Of a stretch of 64,000 nucleotides of DNA, positions 36,165 to 46,320 are shown one piece after another; positions within the stretch are counted from its first letter, which is position 1, and every line of letters begins with the position of its first letter. Source of the stretch: Flavisolibacter longurius (GTDB lineage: Bacteria; Bacteroidota; Bacteroidia; Chitinophagales; Chitinophagaceae); NCBI GenBank assembly GCA_014163555.1, contig JACJGO010000002.1, positions 1 to 64,000 on the forward strand, read 5' to 3'. Made by a program: the position numbers and the translations under genes. The notes below the pieces were generated by a model. The model searched no databases. It saw only the letters and a program-made list of their open reading frames with translations, and was not told where the DNA came from.

Positions 36165-37355
36165 CTGAGAACGCTAATCACGATAGGATTTGCCTTTCTG
36201 CTGCTTTGCATCACACCGCAAAACACCCGGGCCCAGCACAATGCCGGACCCGTAGATTTTTTCGGAGTTTCCCTGCATGTACCGGCTTATAAATCACCAG
36301 CTTACAAAGGACCGCTGACAGAAGCCTCCGTTCAGGAATACCTGCAGGCCATCGACACGGCCGCCCTGGCTCCTTTCCTTTCGACTCTTCAGGCTTACAA
36401 AAAGGAGTATCATCCTGATGACTGGCTGTATTACCAGTTGGTGCGGAAGATGGCGCAGCAGATCAGTCCTAAAGGGGATAACTATTACCAATATACGTTT
36501 TACAAATGGTGGTTCCTTGTGCAATTGGGCTACGATGCAAGGCTGACAGTGGCTGCCGATTACCTGTTGTTTTATGTGCAGTGCGATGAAAGCATTTATA
36601 ACATCCCTTCAAAGATGATAGCGGGACGCCAGTACGTTTGCCTGAACTACCACGATTACGGCAGCATTGATTTTGAAAAACACCGGTTTTCCGATGCTTC
36701 GCCTTTTGTTACAGCTGGCGCCAGGCCATTTTCCTACAAAGTGAGCAGCCTGCCGGATTTTAACCCTAATACTTATACTGAAAAAGATGTGCAGTTTTCC
36801 GACGGGCTGCGGGAGTACAGCTTTCGCATCAAGGTAAACCCGCAGGTAAAAACCCTGTTCACCAATTATCCTGCGGTGGATTATGACCTCCAGTTTAACA
36901 TGCCGCTGAGCAAGGCAACGTACGAATCGCTGATTCCTTCCCTGAAAAAACAGGTGAAAGGCCAAAAGCCGAAGGACGGTGTGGCTTTCCTGATGCAGTT
37001 TACCCGTTATGCTTTTTTATTCAAGCCCGACACCGAAGTGTTTGGCGCCGAAAAGCGCTTTTCGCCGGAGCAGACCTTGTTGTATGAATACAGCGACTGT
37101 GAGGACAGGGCGGCGCTGTTCTTTTTCCTGGTGAAAGAGATTTACAACCTGCCGATGCTGGTGCTTACTTATCCCGAGCATGTAACCGTGGCCGTGCAGT
37201 TTGACAAGGCCTATGGAAAAACCATACAGTATAACGGCAAGCTATACACCGTTTGCGAGCCCAGCCCGCAAGGTATGGATCTGCGCATTGGCCAGTTGCT
37301 GCCGCAGTTCGATAAAAAAACCTATCATATCGCTTATGCCTACCAGCCCAACTAA
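36165..37355 (+). CDS. transglutaminase-like secreted protein with CTG start
   Basis: A ~396-residue protein. The frame is open from 36114, and residues from the CTG at 36165 give a good signal peptide (RTLITIGFAFLLLCITPQN, then RAQ). There is no ATG or GTG before the signal; the first conventional candidate, TTG 36438, would lose it, so a rare CTG start is proposed. The C-terminal part has the transglutaminase-fold triad pattern: Cys in YEYSDCEDRAALF, His in TYPEHVTVAVQF, and an acid in YTVCEPSPQG. The family includes peptidases and cross-linking enzymes. Alternative: a sequence error hiding an ATG. Confidence 0.7.
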   Translation: MRTLITIGFAFLLLCITPQNTRAQHNAGPVDFFGVSLHVPAYKSPAYKGPLTEASVQEYLQAIDTAALAPFLSTLQAYKKEYHPDDWLYYQLVRKMAQQISPKGDNYYQYTFYKWWFLVQLGYDARLTVAADYLLFYVQCDESIYNIPSKMIAGRQYVCLNYHDYGSIDFEKHRFSDASPFVTAGARPFSYKVSSLPDFNPNTYTEKDVQFSDGLREYSFRIKVNPQVKTLFTNYPAVDYDLQFNMPLSKATYESLIPSLKKQVKGQKPKDGVAFLMQFTRYAFLFKPDTEVFGAEKRFSPEQTLLYEYSDCEDRAALFFFLVKEIYNLPMLVLTYPEHVTVAVQFDKAYGKTIQYNGKLYTVCEPSPQGMDLRIGQLLPQFDKKTYHIAYAYQPN

Positions 37356-37385
37356 TAAATGTCTACGAAAACAGATGAATAGCAT

Positions 37386-37418
37386 AAAAAACCCGCCTTC
37401 ATCAAAGGCGGGTTTTTT
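37386..37418 (+). terminator. terminator between convergent genes
   Basis: Fourteen-base stem AAAAAACCCGCCTT / AAGGCGGGTTTTTT with a five-base loop; serves the transglutaminase-like gene and, in reverse, the receptor gene ending at 37435. Confidence 0.85.
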
Positions 37419-37434
37419 ATGCCAGCGAAATTTA

Positions 37435-39870
37435 TCAGTTGTTGCTGCCGGAACTTAACAGGTCGTCGTTGGTCACGCCTTTTTTCTTCGACACACTTTC
37501 TGTCATCTTGCCAAAGTTCCAGGTAAGGCTTAACGACAAGGCCCGGAACGGACTGGTGGTGCTGGAAATGTATTCAAACGAAGGATCGATGGTACGCAGT
37601 TCCCAGTTGCGCTCTTTTTCGAAAAAGTTGGTAACACCACCCGACACTGTCAGCTTTTCATTGAACATTTTATAGCCCATGTGAATGCCGTACCAGATAT
37701 TCAGTGGGTAGCTCGTTTGAATGGTAACCGGCGCCCGGAAGAAGCCAGCAAAGCCACTTGCCGTAAATCGCTTCGAAATAGAATAACTGGTATTAAGGTT
37801 GGCATTGCCGCTGATACCGCTGTTCACCAAATCCGGCAGAAATTTATTCTCCACGCGGTTGTACCGTACGTTTCCGTTCAGGAACACCGACCAGTCGTTG
37901 TTAAGCTTAGTACTGAAATTTCCCTGCACACTCAGCGAAAAGTCCTTGCCCACGTTGTCGCTGGTGGTGGTGGTTACACCTTTGGGTGCGTCAAAAGTGG
38001 CGTATTGCACAATCAGGTTATCGCTGTATGAACCGGTGAACGTAAGGCCGGCAAACGTTCGGCCTTTCATCAGCCTTGTTTGAATGGCCAGGCTGTGAAT
38101 GGTTTGGGGCTGCAGGTTCGGATTTCCATAGGTAATGTACCGCGGATCATTGTCGTTGCGGAACGGGTTCAGGTTCTGGATAAAGGGCCGCTGAATGCGG
38201 TCGCTGTACGTAATAACCGTTGTAAACGAATTGCTGAATTTTGTGGTAGCCTGCAGGTTGGGCAGCACGTTCAGGTAGGATTGGGCCACTTTTGTTTTGG
38301 CGGAAATAAAGTTTCCGTCAACCGTGGTGTGTTCCAGCCTTGCTCCCAGGCGGAAAGTTGTCTTACCGGTTTTAAAACTATAGCTGCTATAGGCGCTCAA
38401 CACGTTCTGGTCGTACCGGAAGCGGTCGGTGTTGCTGGCATTGAGCTGGTAGTCTTCCGTATTGGTGGTTTTAATGCGGCTGATAAAATCTGATTCGGCT
38501 TTGCGCAGGATGGCCTTTAGTCCCACCTCCAGCTTTTGGCTTTTGGCCAGGGGCAGCAGGTAGTCAGACTGAATGGTATATTGCTTGTTGACCGCTTCAC
38601 TGTTGTTGATGACATAACGGTCGTTGGCCACCGGGTTGTCCATCACGCTGTTCAGGAAGGTGTTGTTGATGCCAAATTCGGCATTGGTGCGAATACTAAA
38701 TTCTTTCTCTTTGTTGCCGCTGAACTTTTTAATGTAATCGGCACCCACGCTGGTTGTTGGCATGTTGTATTCACTATCCAAGTCATAATAACTAATGCTG
38801 TCGATACCGTTGGAATACGAAGTGGTGATGGTTTGGTCCAGAACATGACGGTTCTTGCCTCCACTAAGATTGCCATAAAAAGCAAAAGTGTTCAGCGAGT
38901 CCATTTCGTAGCTGATCTCCGCGTTGCCAAATTGCCAGAGATTGTTCATGGTACGGGCACCGGCCAGTTCGCGGCGGGTAAAATCGGACGGAACCAGGGG
39001 CGTTGTTACCATGCGGCTCTTGGCGGGGACGTTGTTGCCGCCATTCAAACCATAATACATGGTCATGCCCCATTTGCCAAACTTGGCGCTGAAGTTCGTG
39101 TTCACATTATACCAGCCAATCTGGTTGGCCCAGATGTTGACCGAGCCGTTATACCCCACTACTTTTTTCTTGGTGATGATGTTGATAATGCCACCCACTC
39201 CCTCCGCATCATACTTGGCCGAAGGCGACGTGATCACTTCGATTTTCGTAATCACCGATCCGGGAAAACCTTTCAGGGCTTCTTTGGGATTCTGGGCAAA
39301 CATGCCGGTTTCGCGACCATTGAGCAGCACTTTAAAATTCGACTGCCCGTTTACGGTAACATTGTTGTCGCCATCCACACTCACAAATGGTGTTTTGCGC
39401 AGGATGTCAATGGCTGTTTCGGTTTTGGTTGCCGGATCATTCTCTACATTAAAAATGATCTTATCATCCTGCTGTTCTACCAGCGGTTTGCGGGCCGTTA
39501 CCACAATCCCTTTCATGGTAGCGGAAGCCGGTGAGAGCTGCAGTTGCTTCAGGTCTGTCACTCCACCTGAAGTAACGGTGAGAGGCACCTGTTTTTCGGC
39601 AAAGCCGGTATGTGAAAGCAACAAGGTGTAGCTGCCCGTATCAATGCCTGCAAGACTGAACTTTCCCTTGTCGTTGGTAAAGCCCACCTTCAGGGCCTGT
39701 GGCGCCAGGGTAGCACCCTTGTGCAGTTCAACGGTTACATACTGCAGGGGCTTGCCGGCGGTGCTGTCGCCAACTGTTCCTTCAATGGTTGCCTTTGATT
39801 GTGCTATTGATGTCAATGCAACAACTTGCAGCAGCAAGAAAGCCAGTCCCTGTAAAGCATACTTTTTCAT
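37435..39870 (-). CDS. TonB-receptor-like outer-membrane barrel protein
   Basis: An 811-residue outer-membrane protein. Signal peptide (LAFLLLQVVALTSIAQ), a carboxypeptidase-regulatory-like domain (~residues 25-110: IEGTVGDSTAGKPLQYVTVELHK), a plug with IDILRKTPFVSVDGDNNVTVNG and AEGVGGIINIITKKK, then a ~600-residue barrel of the OMP_b-brl_3 type. No TonB box is evident. Substrate unknown. It is monocistronic between two hairpins or gaps. Confidence 0.85.
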   Translation of the reverse strand: MKKYALQGLAFLLLQVVALTSIAQSKATIEGTVGDSTAGKPLQYVTVELHKGATLAPQALKVGFTNDKGKFSLAGIDTGSYTLLLSHTGFAEKQVPLTVTSGGVTDLKQLQLSPASATMKGIVVTARKPLVEQQDDKIIFNVENDPATKTETAIDILRKTPFVSVDGDNNVTVNGQSNFKVLLNGRETGMFAQNPKEALKGFPGSVITKIEVITSPSAKYDAEGVGGIINIITKKKVVGYNGSVNIWANQIGWYNVNTNFSAKFGKWGMTMYYGLNGGNNVPAKSRMVTTPLVPSDFTRRELAGARTMNNLWQFGNAEISYEMDSLNTFAFYGNLSGGKNRHVLDQTITTSYSNGIDSISYYDLDSEYNMPTTSVGADYIKKFSGNKEKEFSIRTNAEFGINNTFLNSVMDNPVANDRYVINNSEAVNKQYTIQSDYLLPLAKSQKLEVGLKAILRKAESDFISRIKTTNTEDYQLNASNTDRFRYDQNVLSAYSSYSFKTGKTTFRLGARLEHTTVDGNFISAKTKVAQSYLNVLPNLQATTKFSNSFTTVITYSDRIQRPFIQNLNPFRNDNDPRYITYGNPNLQPQTIHSLAIQTRLMKGRTFAGLTFTGSYSDNLIVQYATFDAPKGVTTTTSDNVGKDFSLSVQGNFSTKLNNDWSVFLNGNVRYNRVENKFLPDLVNSGISGNANLNTSYSISKRFTASGFAGFFRAPVTIQTSYPLNIWYGIHMGYKMFNEKLTVSGGVTNFFEKERNWELRTIDPSFEYISSTTSPFRALSLSLTWNFGKMTESVSKKKGVTNDDLLSSGSNN

Positions 39871-40074
39871 AAAAGCGGTTGAGGTTTATCATTACGAAAC
39901 AGATCGTAAATTGAAACTTTTTTGCATCCGGTTCTGGCCCGTTTACATAAAAGGGAAAAAAAGGCGTATGAAGTGTTGCAAACCGGACGGAATGGTGAAA
40001 GGGCAAGCGCAGTGAGCCGTGTTTTTGGGATGCGTTCAACACCTCGCAAGAGCACAAAACGCCTTTCCATGGCC

Positions 40075-41193
40075 TTATTCAACAATGGTTGTTTTTATGC
40101 GCAGAGATGTGCCTTCCAGCAGGTCATCGGCTTCATCATGATCTACCAGCCGGGGTTTGAATGTGGCCGTTACTTCGTAGGTGCCGGCCGGAAAAGTTTG
40201 CGCACTTACGGTGGCAAAAACATCGCCCCGGTTGTTAGCCAGCACACCGCCATTGGGCACGCCCCCGGATCCGCGGATCACCTGGATACCAGCCGGCACA
40301 TGGTCCGAATGTGCCACACTGGCGATGGCAATGGGATGATTTCCCCTGTTTTTAAATGTTGTGGTTTGCAGAAACCGTACGGCACCCACCGGTGCATCCG
40401 GCGTTGTTACCGTGCCATTGTCGAAAGAGAGCGGGGCTTTTACATCAACAATGACTTTATAGGTTTTCACTCTTGCGGCGGATTTCACCACGGCATAAAA
40501 AACTTTGGGAAAGGTAAAATCAATGGCCAGGCCTCCTGTGGGATATACCGTATTGGCTTGCTCTGGCACACCAGCATCATCCTGCAGGTAAAACAAACCT
40601 GTTCCATTAAAATTCATGGTTGGTGTTAAGGACGAAAAAGCGGTTCCTGCAGGCACAAAGACAAAAACTTTTCCCATGGTGGCTACGCCTTCTATGATTC
40701 GCGAAGCTTCCACATCGGCAGGCAAAAAGGGATTCTTTGCTTTTTCAAACCGAAAAGCGGTTAGTGCCGGTTCCACATCGGGCTGCACCGCTGCTTCAAC
40801 GACGGTGACAACATAGTGCACTCTTTTTGATGCATCCTTTTTGGATGCGATGCTATATACCTGCACCCGGTTCTGAAAGTTTTGCAGCTGGCCCAATTGG
40901 GGACTTACCGTAAAATCGTTGTTGGTGAAATTGGAGGTTTTTGGTGTTAGGCTTGTCAGTGCCGTGCCGCGGGGAACGGTTACGCGGATCTCCCCCTGCT
41001 GTGTTTCCACACCATTACTTATGATGGGATGCGTAAGGCTGATACCGATATAGTCCGTTTCCTGCAGTTTGAAATCTTCCAGAAGAACTTGGGAAAGGTC
41101 AATTTCGGCTGGGGTAACCGGATCTTTTTTGCAGGCGGTTAGCGCAGCGACTAAAAACAGGGCAATGGCCCATTTCCATTTTGCGTGTGGCAT
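40075..41193 (-). CDS. lipoprotein of DUF5018/adhesin-like type
   Basis: A 372-residue lipoprotein: lipobox ALTACKK (Cys20) and a beta-rich body with two repeats of the form LTSLTPKTSNF and FSSLTPTMNF following FKLQETD/FRFEKAKNP strands, which resemble DUF5018-type surface domains. Its last ~110 residues (APVGAVRFLQTTTF...TFPAGTYEVTATFKPRL) look like an Ig/CARDB fold. Probably surface- or periplasm-exposed binding protein; target unknown. Confidence 0.7.
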   Translation of the reverse strand: MPHAKWKWAIALFLVAALTACKKDPVTPAEIDLSQVLLEDFKLQETDYIGISLTHPIISNGVETQQGEIRVTVPRGTALTSLTPKTSNFTNNDFTVSPQLGQLQNFQNRVQVYSIASKKDASKRVHYVVTVVEAAVQPDVEPALTAFRFEKAKNPFLPADVEASRIIEGVATMGKVFVFVPAGTAFSSLTPTMNFNGTGLFYLQDDAGVPEQANTVYPTGGLAIDFTFPKVFYAVVKSAARVKTYKVIVDVKAPLSFDNGTVTTPDAPVGAVRFLQTTTFKNRGNHPIAIASVAHSDHVPAGIQVIRGSGGVPNGGVLANNRGDVFATVSAQTFPAGTYEVTATFKPRLVDHDEADDLLEGTSLRIKTTIVE

Positions 41194-41530
41194 GTTGGTT
41201 GGTTAAAGGGTTAAAACAAGGCCCCAAAACTAACGGGACTGCCTACGGGCAAAAATGCAAAGGTTTGATCAACCGGAGGGAATGATGGATGAATGGTAGA
41301 AAAGTGGATATGAAATTGAAAGTATAAAGGTGTTGAAAGTTGGCAATGAAAATGTCTTTGTTGCCTAATTTAAACTTCCCAGATTTCCGTAAGCAGATTT
41401 GACAGAAAGCAATCCTTTCCTTACTTCAATACATACCGTTTGGTAGTTGTCTATTAAAACAACACTTTCATCTTTCACCAAACAACGAATACACAGAAAG
41501 AAAACGCAAACTTCATTTTCTGTTTTATCC
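41194..41530. other. non-coding gap
   Basis: No gene, hairpin or repeat recognised. Short frames here lack protein-like composition. Confidence 0.5.
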
Positions 41531-42862
41531 TTACCTCGGTACCAAGAGTACACTTAAGCCCCCTGCGCCAATCGCACCTGTAAGCGGCACCGCCTGCCCA
41601 TTTTTCCAGTATGTGGCTGCAGAATAATTTGGCCCTCTGTCAAATCCTGCAACATACACATCGTTGCCAAAAACCGCAATTGAAAATGCAAGAGCACTGG
41701 CTGATCCATCCGTTAGCGGAACCTCTTGGCCATTTTTCCAGTATTTTGCAATAGAATTAGAATAACTCCCTTCATATCCGGCTACATACACATCGCTACC
41801 TTTAACAGCAATGGCAGTTGCAAAAGCGTGTCCGAATCCATTCGTAAGCGGCACCGCCTGCCCATTTTTCCAATACTTTGCAACATGTGTCGTACTGTTC
41901 ACCTCTGACCCAGCCACATAGACATCGCTTCCAACAACTGCCATTGCATGTGCATAAGCCTGGTGGTTTCCATTGGTTAGAGAAACAGCCTGTCCGTTTT
42001 TCCAGTATTTGGCCACTCCGTTATCATGGCCTGAGACATAGATATTGCTGCCAACAACAACAATACCCGTAGCCTCGGCATTTGCCGAGCCATCCGAAAG
42101 GTTTACCGCCTTACCATTTTTCCAGTATTTGGCCACAGTATGGGCACTTTTAAACTCCCATCCTGCGACGTATACATCGTTTCCACTAACAGCAATGGAT
42201 GTAGCTCCCGCACCCGTTGCCCCTGTTAAAAATATTTCCTTCCCGTTTTTCCAGTACTTCGCTCTGTTCTCACCATAATTAAAAAAATCACCCTCTTCCC
42301 CAGCTACATACACATCATCGCCTACTACGGCAATAGAAGTAGCCTTTGCATTCGGAGACTGACTGGGCAGGCTTACCGACAGCCCGTTTTTCCAGTATTT
42401 GGCCATATCATTCTCCTGTCCTGTCACATAGATATCCATCGATGCGTTCGTTGTTTGCGCGGTTACAACTACCGATACCGTATCCAATGAAAACAATCCG
42501 CCTGCGTCTGTCACTTTCAATTGAAACTGGTACGTTCCTTCCACCAGATTATTTACTTGTGTCTGCACGGTATTCGCATTGTCAATGCTGAACGAACCAG
42601 GTCCTGAAATCTTTGTCCAGAGATAAGCCATAATTGCATTTTCAGGGTCAGATGAACATCTTCCATCCAGTAGCATATTATTGACAGGCAATAGAATGAT
42701 TTGATCACCGCCTGCACAGGCAACAGGTGGTTGGTTTTGTGTAACAACCGGTGGCTGATCCTGTATGTTGCATCCCTCACACGAATACTCTTTTTTGCAG
42801 GACTGGATAAAACTCGTTGAAATGACTATTGAACACACGATGGTAAAAAAAGTCCATTTCAT
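41531..42862 (-). CDS. lipoprotein with PKD domain and seven-repeat predicted beta-propeller
   Basis: A 443-residue lipoprotein (lipobox FIQSCKK). Residues ~45-135 are a PKD-like domain (DGRCSSDPENAIMAYLWTKISGPG, TYQFQLKVTDAGG). Residues ~145-443 contain seven repeats of 40-47 residues, each with a YWKNG motif and a following DVYVAG strand, the number expected for a seven-bladed propeller. DNA repeats are close enough to suggest recent internal expansion. Ligand unknown. Confidence 0.82.
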   Translation of the reverse strand: MKWTFFTIVCSIVISTSFIQSCKKEYSCEGCNIQDQPPVVTQNQPPVACAGGDQIILLPVNNMLLDGRCSSDPENAIMAYLWTKISGPGSFSIDNANTVQTQVNNLVEGTYQFQLKVTDAGGLFSLDTVSVVVTAQTTNASMDIYVTGQENDMAKYWKNGLSVSLPSQSPNAKATSIAVVGDDVYVAGEEGDFFNYGENRAKYWKNGKEIFLTGATGAGATSIAVSGNDVYVAGWEFKSAHTVAKYWKNGKAVNLSDGSANAEATGIVVVGSNIYVSGHDNGVAKYWKNGQAVSLTNGNHQAYAHAMAVVGSDVYVAGSEVNSTTHVAKYWKNGQAVPLTNGFGHAFATAIAVKGSDVYVAGYEGSYSNSIAKYWKNGQEVPLTDGSASALAFSIAVFGNDVYVAGFDRGPNYSAATYWKNGQAVPLTGAIGAGGLSVLLVPR

Positions 42863-42995
42863 TTTGATGCGATTTAAAGGTTATGGTACACTTCACCGGT
42901 GTGACTGAAAAATTCAGTTTTTGCCAGGTATTTGATTAAGCACGTAGCTACCTTTTATAAAATGCAGCCGAAAGCAATTATTTGTTGAGCCTTCT

Positions 42996-45536
42996 CTACT
43001 GTGGTTTTGATTTTCCCGGCAGGTGCACTTTCAATTCCAGCATAATCAACCGGCCAATGGAGGGTGAGCCTACAAATTCAATTTGTTCGGTATTAAAAAG
43101 ATTGGTGACGCCAAGATTTACCCGGCACTGGGTTGTGAACTGATAGCCAGCTTGTAGGTCAACGGTGGTAAAGCTACCCAACGGTCCCCAGTCGAAATTC
43201 TTTGGATAGTAGCGAGGCTCGCCGGTATCTGGATGAGGACCGCCATACACCGAACCTCGTTTCCCTTTTCCCGCTTCTGTACCGATTTGGTTGCCGCTAT
43301 AAAAATCATACTGCTCTAACCAGCGGGTGGCGATATTGATAAAGAGCTTTTGCTTCAACAGGTTTTTTATATCGAGTAAGACCATGCCCCGGTGCCGCGG
43401 TGCGTTCAGGCTTCTTTCTTCGGAAGAAACAAACTTATCGTCGTTTGCATCGTTTTCCATTTTGTCCTCTGTTATGTCCGAATCAAACCAGGAATATTTT
43501 AGGCCCAGGCCGACAAATTTGCTGAACGTGTAATTCAGTCCCAAATCAGCCCCGTAAATTTTTACCTTGCCATAGTTAAAAAATGTAAGAAAGGAAGCAC
43601 CTTGCAGTTTGCCGTTGGCATCCGCCGTGCCGGCAAATGGCATGCTGTGTGTTACCGGGATTCCGTTTACAGATATTGCACGGCCCCGAACCATATTGGC
43701 CGGACTGATAAACTGTTCACTGGTACCATTGTAATAATTCACATCGGCAAAAAGCTTTTCGGTGATCCGCCCACGATAGCCGACCTCCCATGTACGAACC
43801 AGTTCCGGTTTCAAGGGTTTTGTATTGACAATTGATTCCGGGTCGTTAAGAGTTGCTCCCTCCGGAACATACTGAATGCCATTGCCGCCATTGCCGAACA
43901 AAAACCCGTTGATACCCGCATACTGGTTTAATATACTCGGCATGGAATAGGCCTTACCCCAGGTGATACGGATACTGCCTTCATTAATACTTTTCACCAG
44001 CGCCAGCCGCGGCGCCAGGAAGTCGCCAAAATTGCTGTGATGATCCAGCCGTGTTGCGCTTACAAATCGCAGGCCCCAGGGCAGGGATTTTTCTACCTGC
44101 AAAACGGCACCATATTGTGTTACCCGTATACGTTCAAACTTATCCACCAGGCTAACGCCATAACCATTGGGTTTTTCTATCTGGTAACTGGCACCCGCCA
44201 CCACCCGCAGGCCCGCTTTTGTAAGGGAATAATTGTACTGCGCTTCCGCATTCAGCCGCTGGCTCCGCTCCTTGATCCGGTTACCCAATCTTGTTGCATA
44301 GATCTCGGCTTCTTCCGGCGTTCTGTTATGCGGCGGCCGGGTTTGAATATAAAAATCACGGGTATAATTGGGAAGGATAATCGAGGCCCCCAGGTTGCCC
44401 CACGTGTTATACACGGTAGCAAAAAACCGGGGATGCGCCAGGCGGCCCTGTAAAAAACCATAGGTCATATCCCGCATCTGGTTGCGGCCCGACGTGGTTA
44501 CCTGCAGGCGGGTAAACTGGCTGCCGCCACCCGATACGATAAAATCCATTTGGGGCAACACTTTGTAGTAGGCATGCATTTCACCACGGATACGCTTAAA
44601 CGTAAAATCCGTGATGCGTTCCGGTATGCCGATCGCTGCGGGGCTATTGGGGTTGGGCACGTACACCGGATCATACCACTTGTAATCCTGCCCCGTGACA
44701 TGCTCGCCGGTTACCTTGAAAGCAAGTTTTGAATTGACCACTGCGGCGTGCCGGATCCGGCTGCTGAACTGGTATTGGCTGCCGGCGCTTACCGATACCG
44801 TCGTACCCGGGTATTTCCTTGGATCTTTTGTGATGTAGTTGAACAATAGATTGTGTGCATTGGGACCATAAAGCGCTGTTTGCGGCCCCGGCAGCATTTC
44901 AATTTGGTCAATATCATCTTTTTGGGTACTGCCGTTGTTGAACATGGGCAAACTTCCGCTGGCGGCTGCCATGGTATTGCGGCCATCCACCAGTTGCAAA
45001 ACCCTTATGTTGAAGGCACTGTGTAGGCCCCTGGCATTAAACGTGGTTTCATCCACGCCGGAGCGGGTGTATTCAACCCCCTGCACCCGCGATAGCAGTT
45101 CCCCTACATTCGACCCCGCAAATTGAGCAATGTCTTTGGCACTGATAATTTGAATAGGCGCCGGTGCTGCTGTAATTTTTTCGGGCCTCCGAGAAGCAGA
45201 TACCACCACTTCATTTCCCGGGCGGTTGTCTGCCAGCAGTCTGACATTGACTTCTGCTGTTTGCCCTTCGGCTACTGTTACGGGAAGCTCGATGCTCTCG
45301 TAACCCACATGCGAAATCAGGAGTATATGCCTGCCGGGATGAATAGCAGTCAAAACAAAGACTCCATTGGAATTGGTGAGCACAGTTGCCGACGCTCCCT
45401 TTAGCACCACTGTAGTGCCGGGTAAATTTTCAGCCGTTTGCCCGTCGGTAACCTTGCCTTGAATGGTTCCGGTCTGCTGTGAAAACAAAACATTCTGGAT
45501 GAGAAACAAAGCGATGAACAAAATGGCTTTACGCAT
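42996..45536 (-). CDS. TonB-dependent receptor
   Basis: An 846-residue receptor: signal peptide (RKAILFIALFLIQNVLFS), carboxypeptidase-regulatory-like domain (GTIQGKVTDGQTAENLPGTTVVLKG), plug (VVVSASRRPEKITAAPAPIQII, GVDETTFNARGLH) and a 22-strand-type barrel ending in LELKVHLPG. FNARG(L)H in the plug suggests iron-chelate or cobalamin-type transport, but specificity is not readable. It lies 50 bases downstream of the LytTR regulator gene, probably in one operon. The ATG at 45536 is used because earlier residues lack a signal. Confidence 0.9.
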   Translation of the reverse strand: MRKAILFIALFLIQNVLFSQQTGTIQGKVTDGQTAENLPGTTVVLKGASATVLTNSNGVFVLTAIHPGRHILLISHVGYESIELPVTVAEGQTAEVNVRLLADNRPGNEVVVSASRRPEKITAAPAPIQIISAKDIAQFAGSNVGELLSRVQGVEYTRSGVDETTFNARGLHSAFNIRVLQLVDGRNTMAAASGSLPMFNNGSTQKDDIDQIEMLPGPQTALYGPNAHNLLFNYITKDPRKYPGTTVSVSAGSQYQFSSRIRHAAVVNSKLAFKVTGEHVTGQDYKWYDPVYVPNPNSPAAIGIPERITDFTFKRIRGEMHAYYKVLPQMDFIVSGGGSQFTRLQVTTSGRNQMRDMTYGFLQGRLAHPRFFATVYNTWGNLGASIILPNYTRDFYIQTRPPHNRTPEEAEIYATRLGNRIKERSQRLNAEAQYNYSLTKAGLRVVAGASYQIEKPNGYGVSLVDKFERIRVTQYGAVLQVEKSLPWGLRFVSATRLDHHSNFGDFLAPRLALVKSINEGSIRITWGKAYSMPSILNQYAGINGFLFGNGGNGIQYVPEGATLNDPESIVNTKPLKPELVRTWEVGYRGRITEKLFADVNYYNGTSEQFISPANMVRGRAISVNGIPVTHSMPFAGTADANGKLQGASFLTFFNYGKVKIYGADLGLNYTFSKFVGLGLKYSWFDSDITEDKMENDANDDKFVSSEERSLNAPRHRGMVLLDIKNLLKQKLFINIATRWLEQYDFYSGNQIGTEAGKGKRGSVYGGPHPDTGEPRYYPKNFDWGPLGSFTTVDLQAGYQFTTQCRVNLGVTNLFNTEQIEFVGSPSIGRLIMLELKVHLPGKSKPQ

Positions 45537-45585
45537 TTCAGTTGTTTTTGGTTTCGAAATTGTGCAGGCAAGCAATAGCGCCTTG

Positions 45586-46320
45586 CTAGCTGCCCTGCAG
45601 TTTTAAAAACTGGTTCCGGTAAAGTTTTCCAATGGGTAGTTCTGTCTCTCCTATTTCAACAGTTTCCATGGTAAAGGATTTCAGTTTTCGCAGCGAAACG
45701 ATATAGGAGCGATGCACCCGCAGGAACTGGCTTTCGGAGAGCATGGCTTCTACGGATGCAATGGTTTGCCGGGTGATGATGTGACCGTTTTCGGTGTAAA
45801 CTTTTACATAGTCTTTGTCACTTTCAATGTATAGGATATCATCCAGCAACACTTTGATCATCTTCCGATCAACCCTCAGGTAAATAAAGGAAGCAAGTGG
45901 TTTGGTGCTTTCCGGGGCTGGCAACGGCGGTTTTTTTAGTTCCTGTTGCTTTTGCGGCAGGGCTTTATTTACGGCCCGCAAAAAACGGTCGAAGCGGATG
46001 GGTTTTAGCAGGTAATCAATCACATCCAGCTCGAAGCCTTCATGGGCATATTCTTTATGCGCCGTGGTAAAAATGATCTTGGGCGAATTGCGCATACTGC
46101 GTACAAATTCGGTTCCGGTGAGCTGCGGCATGCGGATGTCGAGAAAGATAAGGTCCACCGACTGCTCCAGCAGGAAAACGGAGGCGTCGATAGCATTGCC
46201 AAATTCGCCTGCAAGCTGCAGGGTGGGAATTTTTTCAATATACCGCCGGACTACATCCCTTGCCAGGGGTTCATCATCAACAATGATGCATTGTGCCTGT
46301 ACCTGGTTTCCATTATGCAT
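45586..46320 (-). CDS. LytTR family response regulator
   Basis: A 244-residue regulator: receiver domain (IIVDDEPLARDVV, Asp in LIFLDIRMPQLTG, Lys in LLKPIRFDRF) and a LytTR DNA-binding domain (SFIYLRVDRKMIKVLLDDILYIESDKDYVKVYT, FLRVHRSYIVSLRKLKS). Overlaps the kinase gene by 8 bases, so translation is coupled. LytTR proteins bind paired short repeats upstream of their targets. Confidence 0.94.
   Translation of the reverse strand: MHNGNQVQAQCIIVDDEPLARDVVRRYIEKIPTLQLAGEFGNAIDASVFLLEQSVDLIFLDIRMPQLTGTEFVRSMRNSPKIIFTTAHKEYAHEGFELDVIDYLLKPIRFDRFLRAVNKALPQKQQELKKPPLPAPESTKPLASFIYLRVDRKMIKVLLDDILYIESDKDYVKVYTENGHIITRQTIASVEAMLSESQFLRVHRSYIVSLRKLKSFTMETVEIGETELPIGKLYRNQFLKLQGS

Noticed and set aside
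36438-37355. Transglutaminase-like gene starting at TTG 36438
   Set aside because: This start would discard a clear upstream signal peptide and about 90 residues of protein-like sequence in the same open frame.
41365-41553. Possible 62-residue minus-strand gene
   Set aside because: Overlaps the propeller gene's end, lacks family features and reads like a chance frame.
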